DNA of 64,000 bases from Meridianimarinicoccus aquatilis (lineage in GTDB: Bacteria; Pseudomonadota; Alphaproteobacteria; Rhodobacterales; Rhodobacteraceae): positions 62,001 to 126,000 of the forward strand of contig NZ_SMZO01000005.1 in the NCBI RefSeq assembly GCF_004358675.1, read 5' to 3'. The notes below the pieces were generated by a model. The model was not told the DNA's origin. It did not search any database and worked only from the letters and a program-made list of their open reading frames with translations. The position numbers and the translations under genes were made by a program. This document shows, in pieces, positions 50,441 to 61,000 of this stretch. Position 1 is the first letter of the stretch, and each line of letters begins with the position of its first letter.

Positions 50441-50977
50441 TCACGCCATCCGGGCAAGGACATCATCACGCTTGATGAAGTGATGCCAGATCACCGCGGC
50501 TGCGATGTGTCCAATCACCAACGCGGCAAGGATCCACCCCAATGTGCCGTGCCATTCCGAGATCGTCTTCGTCCAGGCAATTGCGACGTCGCGCGCCGGA
50601 AAGACCTGGATGCCAAGATAACTAAAGCCCCGCGTGCCGCCAGCGGCCCCAATGATCTTGATCGCAGGGACGATCACCATGAGCGCATATAATCCCGCAT
50701 GTCCGGCCTTAGCCGCATACCCCATCGGACCGGACTCCGTCGCGCGCTTGCTCAGGTTCCAAAGCCCCCACACACCGCGCAACAGCACCAGCAGGAGCAG
50801 CGTCACGCCCAGATCCACGTGATACGTCCAAAGCGTTTCGCGCAGGGCGTTTTCGCGCGGCAGGGCCCAATGTGCAGCGGCTGAAACAAATTGTGCGGCA
50901 AATAATGCGGCCATGCTCCAGTGAAACGCGCGGCTTATAAGGCCATAGCGGTCGGGGCTGTCGGTCAATCTGGTCAT
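50441..50977 (-). CDS. Cytochrome b561
   Basis: From ATG 50977 (MTRLTDSPDRYGLISRAFHWSMAALFAAQFVS) the product is 178 residues with four transmembrane helices and the haem-ligand histidines of the bacterial b561 family: AFHW (about 17), YHVDLG (53), AGHAGLY (95) and WHGTLGW (143), with a final HH near the end. It passes electrons in the membrane, often between quinol and periplasmic oxidants. An ATG at 51007 is an alternative start. It stands alone in direction with a 122-base gap to the next gene upstream. Confidence 0.9.
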   Translation of the reverse strand: MTRLTDSPDRYGLISRAFHWSMAALFAAQFVSAAAHWALPRENALRETLWTYHVDLGVTLLLLVLLRGVWGLWNLSKRATESGPMGYAAKAGHAGLYALMVIVPAIKIIGAAGGTRGFSYLGIQVFPARDVAIAWTKTISEWHGTLGWILAALVIGHIAAAVIWHHFIKRDDVLARMA

Positions 50978-51099
50978 TGAATGTGTCCGTCTTTTGAAAG
51001 GTCTCATTTGATACGCGGTCGCACGATACTTCCGTCACGCCACCACTGGTTGCTGGGTCGCCGTGACTGAACGCACGGCCCCCGGAAACCGAAAGAAGG

Positions 51100-51639
51100 T
51101 TACTCTTGAATGACCCATTGCTTGAAGGCCGGGTCCAGATCTGCACAGGCCGCGAGTATGAGATCGCGTGACTGGAAGGGGCCGGCGTCGTCGATGGTCG
51201 GCGCGACGGTCACGCATTGCGACGGATCTGAAGCCAGAGAGAGTTCCATGCTGGTATCATCGTAGGCGAACAGCTGAGCGTCATCCGTTGCGTCGCAGGC
51301 GACGAGGCCGAAGGGGTTTTCGGAACTGTTCGGCGCGTTATAGGCCATGCACACGTCCGCGTACGTCGCCGATTGGATCAGGCCGCTGTCAGCCGTGAAC
51401 GTGAAGAGCACGTCGTCTCCGGTCGGCTTGCAGGAATGGGCGTGAAGCTGGTCGCTCAAGCCCCGACCCTCGGTGTCGATGCACCATCCGAGCATGGCTT
51501 CCTCGCCGAGGTTGTCGGCGAGGTGAATCACCGGGCCTTGGGTCTGGATGGTCGGAGCCTCGGCAAGCGAAACTTGGGGGATGGTCAGGCCCAGTGCAAT
51601 GGCAATGAGGGCAGTGTAGATTGTGGTGCTGTTTGTCAT
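51100..51639 (-). CDS. Secreted beta-trefoil (ricin-like) protein
   Basis: A 179-residue exported protein. The signal peptide (IYTALIAIALGLTIPQVSLAEA) is cut near residue 27. The mature part has paired cysteines (GWCIDTEGRG, HAHSCKPTG, DVCMAYNAP, LVACDATDD, SQCVTV, ILAACADLD) and ends in FKQWVIQ, a QxW-like pattern that points to a ricin-type beta-trefoil fold; the six or seven cysteines would form disulfides. Its ATG overlaps the stop of the ABC exporter gene (ATGA), so it is translated in step with it. Role unknown; sugar or peptide binding is a guess. Confidence 0.7.
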   Translation of the reverse strand: MTNSTTIYTALIAIALGLTIPQVSLAEAPTIQTQGPVIHLADNLGEEAMLGWCIDTEGRGLSDQLHAHSCKPTGDDVLFTFTADSGLIQSATYADVCMAYNAPNSSENPFGLVACDATDDAQLFAYDDTSMELSLASDPSQCVTVAPTIDDAGPFQSRDLILAACADLDPAFKQWVIQE

Positions 51640-53525
51640 TGGTGAGTCCTTTTCAGGGTGTTGAGGGGCTCAGGGATGTATGGCGAAGCCTGACCCTGCG
51701 CCCCGCTCTGGAGCTGCCAGTATCCGCCGCGCAACGCCATGAGTTGGTCATGCGTGCCGGTTTCGCGCACGTTTCCGCTTTCCATGTAAATGATCATGTC
51801 AGCATCGCGGATGGTCGACAGACGGTGCGCGATGACGAAGCTGGTGCGGCCTTGGCGCAGGTCGGCCATGGCGGTCTGGATTTGCAGTTCGGTGCGTGTG
51901 TCGACCGAACTTGTCGCCTCGTCGAGGATGAGGATCGGGGCGTCGAGCAGGAAGGCCCGTGCAATGGTCATGAGTTGGCGCTGACCCTGCGAGAGCCCCC
52001 CGCCGCCATTGTCCAGAACCGTATCGTAGCCGTCCGGCAAGGTGCGCACGAAGTCGTCCACATGGCAGCGTTTCGCGGCGGCGATGACCTGTTCGCGGGT
52101 TGCATCCGGGCGGCCATAGGCGATGTTGTCATGCACCGTTCCGGTAAAAAGCCAGGTATCCTGCAACACCATCGCCATGGCGCGACGCAGATCGCTGCGC
52201 GGCAGAGCGGCGATGTCTTCGCCGTCCAGCCAGATCGTCCCGCTGTTGATCTCGTAGAAGCGGATCAGCAGGTTGACCAGTGTCGTCTTGCCCGCGCCGG
52301 TGGGGCCGACGATGGCCAGCATCTGGCCCGGCTTCGCCTCGAGGCTGACATCCTCGAACAGCGGTTGATCGGGGATGTAGCGAAACCCGACATGTTCGAA
52401 GCTCACATGACCTGTGACCGGCAGGGCGAGATGTGTCGTCACCTCCGCGTCGGTGGACAATTCGGGCGCGTCCAGCAGCTCGAAGACCCGTTCGGCTGAC
52501 GCGAGGGCCGACTGTACCTGGGCGGCCATGCTGCCAAGCTGCGAGATCGGCTGGCCGATCTGGCGGATGTACTGAATGAAGGCCTGAACGCCGCCGAGGC
52601 TTAGCGCACCCGACAGGACCTGAAACGCCCCGAAAACGACCACCGCGATATAGGCTGCGTTGTTCACGAACATGGTGGTCGGCTGGATCAGGCTGGCGAA
52701 GATCTGCGCCCGCATGCTCGCGGCGGTCAGGGCTTTGTTTTTCTCGGCGAACTGCCGGTCCACACGGTCGCGCGCGCCGAACACCCGGATCAGCGTCTGG
52801 CCAGTGAAGGTTTCTTCCACCAGCGCATTCAGGTGGCCGGTTTCACGCCATTGCTCGGCATATTTTGGCTGCGCCGCGCGGCTGAGCAAGCGCGTCGCCC
52901 CAAGCGAGACCCCGATCGCCACAAGCGCTGCGGCCGCCAGAGGGACAGACAACCAAAGCATCATGGCCAGCACGCCGACAATCGTCATCAGCATCAGCAT
53001 CGCCTGGCTGACGACCTGCTGCAGGTTCTGGATCATATTGTCGATATCGTTGGTGAACCGCGAAAGAACCTCGCCACGCGGCTGCGCATCGAACCATCTC
53101 AGCGGCACCCGCGACAGCTTGGCCTGCGCAGCCTCGCGCAGATCACGTCCCATGTTCTGCACCAGATCGTTGATCAGCCACGCCTGAACGAAGTTGAGGC
53201 CGGAGGCGACGAGATAGATCGCCGCCACCACCAGAAGCTGGCGCATGAGCGCCGACCACGTATAGCCGTCGCTGACCAGAAGGTCGGTTGCAAGGCCAAG
53301 CTGCCAGGGGCCGAGGGTGCTGCCGATCACACTGCCGACGCTAAGCAACAGCGTGACGATCAGGATCTTGCGGTTGCTGCCAAAGGCCATCCAGACCCGC
53401 CGCACGGCATCGCGGGCGGCTTTTGGTTTCTCCCCGGCGATCGAACCGCCGGGCGTTCGGGGTCCGGGGGCGCTGTCTTGTGTTCTTGAGGCAGTTTCAA
53501 GTTTCAGCTCTGTCGTCGCGGTCAT
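51636..53525 (-). CDS. ABC exporter half, catalytically complete subunit
   Basis: A 629-residue type IV ABC exporter: six-helix membrane domain at about 55-350, then an ATPase with Walker A GPTGAGKT (about 413-420), signature LSQGQ, Walker B ILILDEATSSVD with the catalytic Glu, and the switch His in VIAHRLSTI. It pairs with the upstream subunit, whose ATPase site is degenerate, forming an asymmetric heterodimer. It overlaps both neighbours by four bases. Substrate unknown (drug, lipid or peptide). Confidence 0.94.
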   Translation of the reverse strand: MTATTELKLETASRTQDSAPGPRTPGGSIAGEKPKAARDAVRRVWMAFGSNRKILIVTLLLSVGSVIGSTLGPWQLGLATDLLVSDGYTWSALMRQLLVVAAIYLVASGLNFVQAWLINDLVQNMGRDLREAAQAKLSRVPLRWFDAQPRGEVLSRFTNDIDNMIQNLQQVVSQAMLMLMTIVGVLAMMLWLSVPLAAAALVAIGVSLGATRLLSRAAQPKYAEQWRETGHLNALVEETFTGQTLIRVFGARDRVDRQFAEKNKALTAASMRAQIFASLIQPTTMFVNNAAYIAVVVFGAFQVLSGALSLGGVQAFIQYIRQIGQPISQLGSMAAQVQSALASAERVFELLDAPELSTDAEVTTHLALPVTGHVSFEHVGFRYIPDQPLFEDVSLEAKPGQMLAIVGPTGAGKTTLVNLLIRFYEINSGTIWLDGEDIAALPRSDLRRAMAMVLQDTWLFTGTVHDNIAYGRPDATREQVIAAAKRCHVDDFVRTLPDGYDTVLDNGGGGLSQGQRQLMTIARAFLLDAPILILDEATSSVDTRTELQIQTAMADLRQGRTSFVIAHRLSTIRDADMIIYMESGNVRETGTHDQLMALRGGYWQLQSGAQGQASPYIPEPLNTLKRTHQ

Positions 53526-55306
53526 GCTGCGTCCTCCTCGGGCATGGCCTGCGAGCGGACGGTTTCGGCGTAGACGGGGCAGGTCTGCATCAGGGTGTCA
53601 TGCGGCCCAAGGCCGACCATGCGGCCTTTCTCGATGACGAGAATCTGGTCTGCATGCCGAATTGAGGCTACGCGCTGGCTGACAATCACGGTGGCGGCAT
53701 GGCTGATGGCCCCCCTCAGCGCCGCGCGCAGCTTGCGATCCGTCGTCTGATCGAGGGCGGAGAAGCTGTCATCGAAGAGGTAGAGATCGGCATCGCAGAC
53801 AAGCGCCCGCGCAATGGCGAGCCTTTGGCGCTGCCCGCCCGAGAAATTGGCGCCGCCCTGCGCCACTGGTGCCCTGAGCCCGCCGGGCATGGCGCGGACG
53901 AAATCGGCGGCCTGCGCGATCTCCAGCGCTTTCCAAAGCGTGGCCTCGTCCGCGTGCGGGTTTCCAAGCCGCAGGGTATCCGCAACGGTGCCCGAGAACA
54001 GATAGGCCTTCTGTGGGACGTAGCCGACGTGGGAGGAAAAATCCTGGGGCGCGATCTGACGCAGATCGAAGCCCCCCAGCGTGATCCGCCCGCTACTGGG
54101 ATCATTGAGCCGCGCGATCAGGTTGAGAATGGTGGATTTGCCCGAGCCCGTCGCGCCGATGATGCCCAGCACTTCGCCGGGGGCAAGATCGAAGCTGATA
54201 TCTTCGATGACCGTGGCTTCTGCGCCGGCATATCCAAAGCTGACATCCTCAAGCCGCAGGTGCAGCCCGTCGCCACGGGGTGGCAGGAGCTTGGGATGCG
54301 GGGACGGGCCGATTTCGACCGGGCTTTGCAGCAGCGTCGTGATGCGGCGGGCGCTGACAAGCGCACGGGGCAGCATGACAATCATCAGGCCCAACATCAT
54401 CACAGCAATCAGGATCAGCGCGACATAGGACAAAAAGGCAATGAGCGAACCGATCTCCAGATCGCCCTCTCGCACGCGGCTGGCACCGGCCCAGATCAGG
54501 GCGACGGATGTCAGCTGCATCACCGCCGTCAGCGACGGCATGATCATCGCCATCAACCGGCCAGCCCGGATCGCCGTGTCGGTCAGGTCGGTGTTCGCCG
54601 ATCCGAAACGTGTGCTTTCGCGCGATTGTTGCAGAAAGGCACGGATGACGCGGATGCCTTCGATCTGCTCGCGCAGGATGCTGTTCACACCGTCGAGTTG
54701 CCGCTGCATGCGCTGGTAGAGCGGGATGGCCTTGAAGGTCAGAAACCCGATGATGCCCGCCAGGACCGGCACCGCAACCACCAGAAGCGTTGAGAGTTGC
54801 GCATCCTGCCGCACCGCCATGATCGCACTTCCCACACCCATGATGGGGGCGACCACGATCATCGTGAATGCCATGATCAGCATCGACTGAACCTGTAACA
54901 CATCATTGGTGCAGCGGGTGATGAGCGAGCCGACGGTAAAGCCCTGCACCTGCGACAGGGCGAGGCTTTGCACCTTGCCGAACACATCGGCGCGAAGGCT
55001 TTGTCCGATCCGGTAAGCGACCGATGCGCCGAGAAAGACCGCCACGGCACTCAGCACGAGTTGTACCCCGGCAGCGATCCCCATGAGCCCGCCATAATAG
55101 CGGATGACCGAGGCATCTGTGGCAGCAATCCCGGTGTCGATGACATCAGCGCTGAAGCTCGGCAAGAGAAGCGAGGCCGTCACCTGACCGATCTGGCACA
55201 GCAACAGGGCGACGAGGGTCCATTTGTATTTCAGGATCCTTTCGCGCCAGGTCGGTGCATCGCTGTGATGCGTCCCGACGTTTGCTATTTCTGTCATCTC
55301 AGCCAT
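53522..55306 (-). CDS. ABC exporter half, degenerate-site subunit
   Basis: A 594-residue ABC exporter subunit with a membrane domain at about 28-320 and an ATPase with Walker A GATGSGKST, signature FSGGQ and Walker B LYLFDDSFSALD, where Asp replaces the catalytic Glu; the switch His is also replaced (VIVSQRVASI). These two changes together are the mark of the degenerate half in heterodimeric exporters such as TM287/288 and BmrCD. First gene of a three-gene coupled set with the active half and the secreted trefoil-like protein. Confidence 0.94.
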   Translation of the reverse strand: MAEMTEIANVGTHHSDAPTWRERILKYKWTLVALLLCQIGQVTASLLLPSFSADVIDTGIAATDASVIRYYGGLMGIAAGVQLVLSAVAVFLGASVAYRIGQSLRADVFGKVQSLALSQVQGFTVGSLITRCTNDVLQVQSMLIMAFTMIVVAPIMGVGSAIMAVRQDAQLSTLLVVAVPVLAGIIGFLTFKAIPLYQRMQRQLDGVNSILREQIEGIRVIRAFLQQSRESTRFGSANTDLTDTAIRAGRLMAMIMPSLTAVMQLTSVALIWAGASRVREGDLEIGSLIAFLSYVALILIAVMMLGLMIVMLPRALVSARRITTLLQSPVEIGPSPHPKLLPPRGDGLHLRLEDVSFGYAGAEATVIEDISFDLAPGEVLGIIGATGSGKSTILNLIARLNDPSSGRITLGGFDLRQIAPQDFSSHVGYVPQKAYLFSGTVADTLRLGNPHADEATLWKALEIAQAADFVRAMPGGLRAPVAQGGANFSGGQRQRLAIARALVCDADLYLFDDSFSALDQTTDRKLRAALRGAISHAATVIVSQRVASIRHADQILVIEKGRMVGLGPHDTLMQTCPVYAETVRSQAMPEEDAA

Positions 55307-55389
55307 CTGTCGATTTCCGAATTTGCTTGTTGATTTCCGCGCGGCTCGTCAGGGGCCTTGCGACGCCTGCAACGCGGCTCGCGCTATTG

Positions 55390-56109
55390 TCAGAACCGTT
55401 GCTGAAAGTCGCGGATACGCGCAGCGTTAACGCCCTGGTCGCTGCGCCCCACACGGGACACGCTGCGCATATCCACGCGACTTCCGCCTTCAAGCGGCGT
55501 CACGACGACGACGACATCGTCAGCGCAGTAGAACACTGAGGTGCGCGCGGTCGCTTCGAAACGGTAGTTTTCCTTATCTTCTGCGACGATATCCCAGCCC
55601 ATGGCCTTGGCCACCTCCAGCGCGCGTGCATGGGCGGCGCCTGCATCAAGGTCGGTTTCAAGCGGCGCGATGTCAGGATAGGCAGCCGCCTGGGCCGCAG
55701 CCAACTCTGCCCCGGCATAAACAAGCGAGGTGCGCGCGCCTGCGCGCGTGTCATCCAGAACCACAAAGGCCGGCGGGTTGTCCGTATCGGTCGTGATGTC
55801 GTTGATCGGCGCAGCCCGCACCGGCGGATTGATCGTCGAAGAGATCATCGGCACCATCAAACCCACACCCACAAGCGCCGCAATGCCGCCCAAGACGGCT
55901 GACGACGTTTCCTTGCGAACCAAGTGGATCACCAGCGCCAATAGTCCCAGGCCTGCGACCGTCATCGCCAGCGAATTGAAATAGGAACGGTATAGCCCAA
56001 GGCCCGTTATCGGCTCCCAAAGACCTAAACGCGCCCCGAACACCATCAGCGCCGCGACCACGGCCCCGATCACCGCGACCGACAGGGCGATCTTTCCAAG
56101 ATGTTTCAT
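55390..56109 (-). CDS. DUF1499 membrane protein
   Basis: A 239-residue protein with three N-terminal transmembrane helices (about 8-28, 44-63, 72-92) and a C-terminal DUF1499 domain with the landmarks INDITTDTDNPPAF, YPDIAPLETDLDAGAAHARALEVAKAMGWDIV and SVSRVGRSDQGVNAARIRDF. The domain's function is not known. It is divergent from the TetR gene, with a palindromic site in the 77-base spacer, so it may share TetR control. Confidence 0.88.
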   Translation of the reverse strand: MKHLGKIALSVAVIGAVVAALMVFGARLGLWEPITGLGLYRSYFNSLAMTVAGLGLLALVIHLVRKETSSAVLGGIAALVGVGLMVPMISSTINPPVRAAPINDITTDTDNPPAFVVLDDTRAGARTSLVYAGAELAAAQAAAYPDIAPLETDLDAGAAHARALEVAKAMGWDIVAEDKENYRFEATARTSVFYCADDVVVVVTPLEGGSRVDMRSVSRVGRSDQGVNAARIRDFQQRF

Positions 56110-56161
56110 TGTCTTTCCAATCCTTGACTTGCAGAGTTGCTTTTTGCTTGCTATGCAACGA

Positions 56162-56176
56162 TTGCAGACTGTGCAA
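56162..56176. promoter_or_regulatory. Operator-like palindrome in the DUF1499-tetR spacer
   Basis: TTGCA-GACTG-TGCAA is a perfect five-base inverted repeat 11 bases before the tetR ATG; a related element (TTGCTATGCAA) lies 12 bases upstream of it. The repeats of TTGC/GCAA across this spacer fit TetR binding sites. Confidence 0.55.
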
Positions 56177-56186
56177 GGTTTTTAGA

Positions 56187-56789
56187 ATGACACTTCCGTT
56201 ACGAGAGCGAAGGCGGCAAGAAACGGCGCTTCATATCCAAAGGGCAACCTTGGAGCTGGCCATGCAAAATGGGCTTGAAAGCGTCACAACGGACGAGATC
56301 GCCGCAGCGTCAGGCGTGAGCACGCGGACATTCTTTAACTACTACCCAAACAAGGAAGCCGCCGCGATCGGACACCCGCCGGATTTCAGCGACAGCGATA
56401 AGGACGCCCTGCGCACAGGAACCGCGCCGCTGGCGGACGACATCAAGTGGCTTCTGGATCGACAGGTCGAAACACTGGCGAAAGATGAGGCCATTCTGCG
56501 GATGGTGGGGCGTATCCTGAAATGTAACGAAAAGGCACGCGGCATCCTTGATGGGGCGCTTTCCGACCAACGCGAAGACCTGACAGAAGTTTTTCTCAGC
56601 CGCGTGAACAACCGCCAAACTGCCGCCGCGCTCGCGCAGACCGCGACCAGCGCCATAGGCGGTGCCATATTTCTATGGGAGCACGAAGATAACATAACGC
56701 TGAGCGCTGCGTTGGATCGGGTTTGGCAAGGGGTGATAGACGCCTCATGGCTGCTCTCTGGGACGCATGAAAAAGACCAACTCTACTGA
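56187..56789 (+). CDS. TetR-family repressor
   Basis: From ATG 56187 (MTLPLRERRRQETALHIQRATLELAMQNGLESVTTDEIAAASGVSTRTFFNYYPNKE) the product is 200 residues: a standard TetR helix-turn-helix at about 8-55 and a helical ligand domain. It precedes an RND efflux pair in the same direction and is divergent from the DUF1499 gene, so it probably represses both. A longer frame from 56109 overlaps the spacer and is not used. Confidence 0.92.
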   Translation: MTLPLRERRRQETALHIQRATLELAMQNGLESVTTDEIAAASGVSTRTFFNYYPNKEAAAIGHPPDFSDSDKDALRTGTAPLADDIKWLLDRQVETLAKDEAILRMVGRILKCNEKARGILDGALSDQREDLTEVFLSRVNNRQTAAALAQTATSAIGGAIFLWEHEDNITLSAALDRVWQGVIDASWLLSGTHEKDQLY

Positions 56790-56883
56790 CGAATAAAAAC
56801 GCGGCTCGGAAGACACGCTGCGTACTACTCCTGATATGTTTGCGCGCCATCACCGCGCCAAAGGCTCGATGAAAGGCCGCTCC

Positions 56884-58011
56884 ATGAAAAAGCTTCTTTA
56901 CGTCATCGCGTCACTCGCAATCGTTGCAGGCGCTTATGTTTGGTCGTTTGGGGTGCCAGGTGGCGCACCAACGGGCGCTGACGGGCAAGCCCCCGTTACC
57001 CAGGGGCCGGGCGGGCCAAGTGGCAGACCGGGTGGCGGGGCGACAACCGTCGTGTTGACACCTGTGGACATGCAGCCGTTCGAAGACACCTTCCGCGCCA
57101 TCGGCAATTCAGAGGCCGTCAGCAGCGCGACTGTGACCTCGGATGTGTCCGGCCGGATTGTAGAGGTCAACCTGACCCCAAACGCGCTGGTCTCGCAGGG
57201 GGATGTGTTGGTTCAGCTTGACGCCCGCGCAGCAACGCTGTCCCTTGAGACCGCCCAAAGCGAGCTGGAACAGGCCGACGCGACCGTCGCCCGTTATGAA
57301 CGACTGCAGCAATCGGGGAACCTGACAATTACGGATGTCACCCTTTCAGAGGCCCGCCTGACCCAACGCCTTGCCGAAGCCACAGTCGCGCAGGCGGAAC
57401 TTGCGCTGGAAGACCTGACCATCCGCGCGCCGATTTCTGGCAAAATCGGACTTAGCGACGTGAACGTTGGCGATTTCCTGACGGCGAATACACCGATTGT
57501 CACGATCGACAACGCCAGCGCGCTGCTCGTGGAATTCGAACTTCCCGAACGCTCCGTCGGCTTTCTCGCGCTCGGGCGCCCCGTCACGTTGCAAACCCCG
57601 TCCCTGACGGGGCGCAACTTCTACGGAGAGATCGCGTCCTTTGACAGCCGGATCGACGATGTCACCCGCAGCATAACGGTCCGGGCGCGGGTCGAGAACC
57701 CTGATGGATTCCTTTGGCCGGGCATGACCTTTACAACGCGAATCACCGATCTAAGCGACCCATTGCTGGTCGTGCCGAGCACGGCAATCACATGGTCTCG
57801 CGACGGGGCGAGCATCTGGTTTGAGTCCGACGGCAAGGCGCAGAGCATGCCTGTCACGATCCTGCATCGCCGCGATGAAAACGTCTGGCTGGATGCCGAT
57901 CTGCCCGCCGGCACGATGATCATCGCCGAAGGCGCACACAAATTGCGTGTCGGCTCCCAGATCACTGATGCGAATGCAGCACCCCAACTCACAGAACGGG
58001 AACCGACATGA
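56884..58011 (+). CDS. RND efflux periplasmic adaptor (membrane fusion protein)
   Basis: From ATG 56884 (MKKLLYVIASLAIVAGAYVW) the product is 375 residues; ATGs at 56869 and 56836 are alternatives. There is one N-terminal membrane anchor, a Gly/Pro-rich linker (about 25-55), then a split biotinyl-lipoyl domain (GRIVEVNLTPNALVSQGDVLVQLDARAA and LTIRAPISGKIGLSDVNVGDFL), a helical hairpin between them and a beta-barrel. It links the RND pump to an outer-membrane channel, which is not in this window. It overlaps the pump gene by four bases. Confidence 0.94.
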   Translation: MKKLLYVIASLAIVAGAYVWSFGVPGGAPTGADGQAPVTQGPGGPSGRPGGGATTVVLTPVDMQPFEDTFRAIGNSEAVSSATVTSDVSGRIVEVNLTPNALVSQGDVLVQLDARAATLSLETAQSELEQADATVARYERLQQSGNLTITDVTLSEARLTQRLAEATVAQAELALEDLTIRAPISGKIGLSDVNVGDFLTANTPIVTIDNASALLVEFELPERSVGFLALGRPVTLQTPSLTGRNFYGEIASFDSRIDDVTRSITVRARVENPDGFLWPGMTFTTRITDLSDPLLVVPSTAITWSRDGASIWFESDGKAQSMPVTILHRRDENVWLDADLPAGTMIIAEGAHKLRVGSQITDANAAPQLTEREPT

Positions 58012-61000
58012 GCACGCCCACCATCCAGCGCGCTGCCACTGGCTTGGCCGATCTTTTTGTCGCACGGCCCATCTTCGGCTTTGTGGTCAACCTCCTGATC
58101 CTGATCGCCGGCCTCGCCGCGCTCACCTCTGTTGATGTGCGCGAAATGCCCGATGTGGATCAGCCGGTGCTCTCGATCCGCACCGAATACGATGGCGCAA
58201 CGCCCGCAACGGTCGATCAGGAAATCACGCAAGTTCTGGAAGACGCGCTCAGCGCGCTCGAAGGTCTGTCCTATATCGAGTCCACCTCCTCGACAGGAAC
58301 AAGCAGCATCACCATCGACCTGTCAGACGACACCGATATCGACGTTGCCGCAAACGAGGCCCGCGAAATCGTGTCGGCGACTGTGCGCCAGCTTCCCGGT
58401 GATCTTGAAGATGATCCAACCGTTTCGAAATCCGACAGCAACGCCAGTGCGATCATTCGGTTGGCCTTGCTGGGGGATGTCTCGCTGGACGAATTGACGG
58501 CCCTTGCCGAAGGTCCTATCTACAGTCGGCTGTCCCTCATTGACGGTATTGCCGAAGTCACGACCCGCGGCGACCGCTCGAACGAATTCCGCGTCAGCCT
58601 TGATGATCGCCTTTTGCTCAGCCGCGGTTTGACTGTGTTCGACGTGACAACAGCCCTTGCGGACCTACGTGACGATACGCCTTTGGGTGAATTGGAAACC
58701 GACGCGCAAACAATTGCCCTGCAGGTTGGAAACGCCGATGTGACCGTCGAGAGCATCGGCGATATCCTCATCGGCTCGAACACCCGGATTTCGGATGTGG
58801 CGCTGGTTCAATTTCTGCCGGAAGACACCGAGGTATCTACGCGTGTGAACGGCCAAACGGCAATCGGGCTGGACATCACCCGCCAGTCAGAGGGCAATAC
58901 GCTCGAAATCTCACTGGCTGTGCAGGAGGCTGTTGAAGAGCTGCGCGAGGTGTTGCCGCAGGGCGTAGAGCTGATCATTTCATCGGATGATGGCATATTT
59001 ATCGAAGGTGCGCTGACCGAGGTGATCAAATCCATCGGCATGGCGACGGTGATCGTGATCCTTGTCATCTTTGCCTTTCTGCGGTCGTTGCGGGCAACGC
59101 TTATTCCCGCAATCACCATTCCGGTCGCTCTGGTCGGCACCATTGCCGCGATATGGCTGACAGGGTTTTCGATCAACACGATCAGCCTTTTGGCCCTGGT
59201 TCTGGCCACAGGGATGGTGGTGGATGACGCCATCGTGGTGGTCGAAAACATCGTACGCAAACGCAAAGACGGCATGGGGGCATTCGCTGCCGCCGCCGCT
59301 GGCACGAACGAGGTTTTCTTTGCCGTCATTTCAACCACCGCGACACTGGCCGCCGTTTTCATCCCGATCTCTTTCCTGCCCGGTCAGGCCGGTGGCGTGT
59401 TCAGCGAATTCGGCTTTGTGCTGGCCTTTGCCGTCACGCTATCATCCGTCGCTGCGCTGACACTGGCGCCAGTTCTGGCGGCCCTTCTGGACCCCGGGAA
59501 ACACGACGAAGAAACGTCGCAAACCCCGGCAACCCCAAGCCGGCTGTCGCGTGGTTTCGACTGGGTGACCGACCAAGCCATTCGCGCGCCGCTCCTCGTG
59601 TTGGCCGTCGCTGCTGGCTTCGCTCTCATTTCCCTCGGCGCGGCCAGCACACTCACTTCAACGATTACACCGACAGAAGATCGGGGTTTCTTTCTTGTTC
59701 AGGCGCGCGGCGCATCCGACACGACACCCGAGTATCTGGATTCGCAGATCACCCAGATAGAAGAGATCCTCGCACCATTTCAGGAAAGCGGGCAGATCAC
59801 CTCGGTCCAAAGCATCATCGGGATCGGCGGCGGCACCACGGCCTTTATCATCGCCCGCCTGCCGGACTGGGCGGATCGGGAGTGGTCACAGCAGGACCTG
59901 ATGGGGCCGATCAACGGTATGCTCTCCACCGTGCCCGGCGTGCAGGTCTTCGCGATTTCGCCCAACAGCCTAAACATCCGTGGCGGCGGAAACGGGCTGA
60001 CCTTTGCGGTCAGCGGGACCAACGTTGACGATATGACAGACGCCGCCGATGCACTTGTGGCCGCTATGGCCCAAGATGATGCCTTCTCTAGCCCGCAGGT
60101 GTCTGGCGAAAGCGTGCAGGCGCAGTTCGAGATCATAGTGGATCAGGAAATGGCAGGCGTTTTCGGCCTTAGCGTAGCCGACATCAGCGGAACGATCAGC
60201 GCCCTGACCCAAGGCACCGTCGCGGTCAGTGTCTTTCTTGACGATACCGAGACCGACGTGCGCGTCGTTCCCGGAGGACCACCGATCAACGATCCCAACG
60301 ACCTGGAAGGTATCCAGCTCCGCCTTCCGAGCGGTGAATATGTGCCCCTGTCATCGACGGCGACATTGAGCCCTGTGGTCAGTCAGTCCTCTATCGAACG
60401 ACAGGGCGGCACTTTGGCGGTCTCGATCCAAGCCAACTTGCCCGACGGTGTTGATCTGGGCACCGCCATGGCCCGTGTTGAAGAGCTTGCCGCCGAAACC
60501 CTGCCCGACGGCATGGGCATCATTTACACAGGCGAAGCCGCCACACTGGGCGACAGCCAGTCGGGTATGTATATGGTGTTCGGCGTGGCCGCGATTGTTG
60601 TGTTCCTCGTGCTCGCCGCGCAATTCGAAAGCATTGCAAGTGCTGTCGTCATTATGTTGACCGTGCCTTTCGGTCTTGCCGCTGCTTTGCTGGCCATTTC
60701 GATTACCGACGGTTCGCTGAACTATTACAGCCAGATCGGTCTTGTTCTGTTGATCGGGGTGATGGCGAAGAACGGCATTCTGATAGTCGAATTTGCCAAC
60801 CAGTTGCGCGAAGCGGGCCAAGACATCGATAGCGCCATCCGCGACGCCCTGCGCCTGCGCATCCGGCCTGTGATGATGACAATGGTGTCGACCGTCTTTG
60901 GCGGCCTGCCTCTTGTCCTGTCATCGGGTGCAGGTGCCGAAGCGCGTATCGCGGTCGGCTGGGTGATCGTCGGCGGGCTAGGCTTTGCCACCGTCTTCAC

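Noticed and set aside
53699-54793. 364-codon plus-strand frame inside the ABC exporter gene
   Set aside because: Low-complexity, Arg/Gln-rich translation opposite a gene with all ABC motifs.
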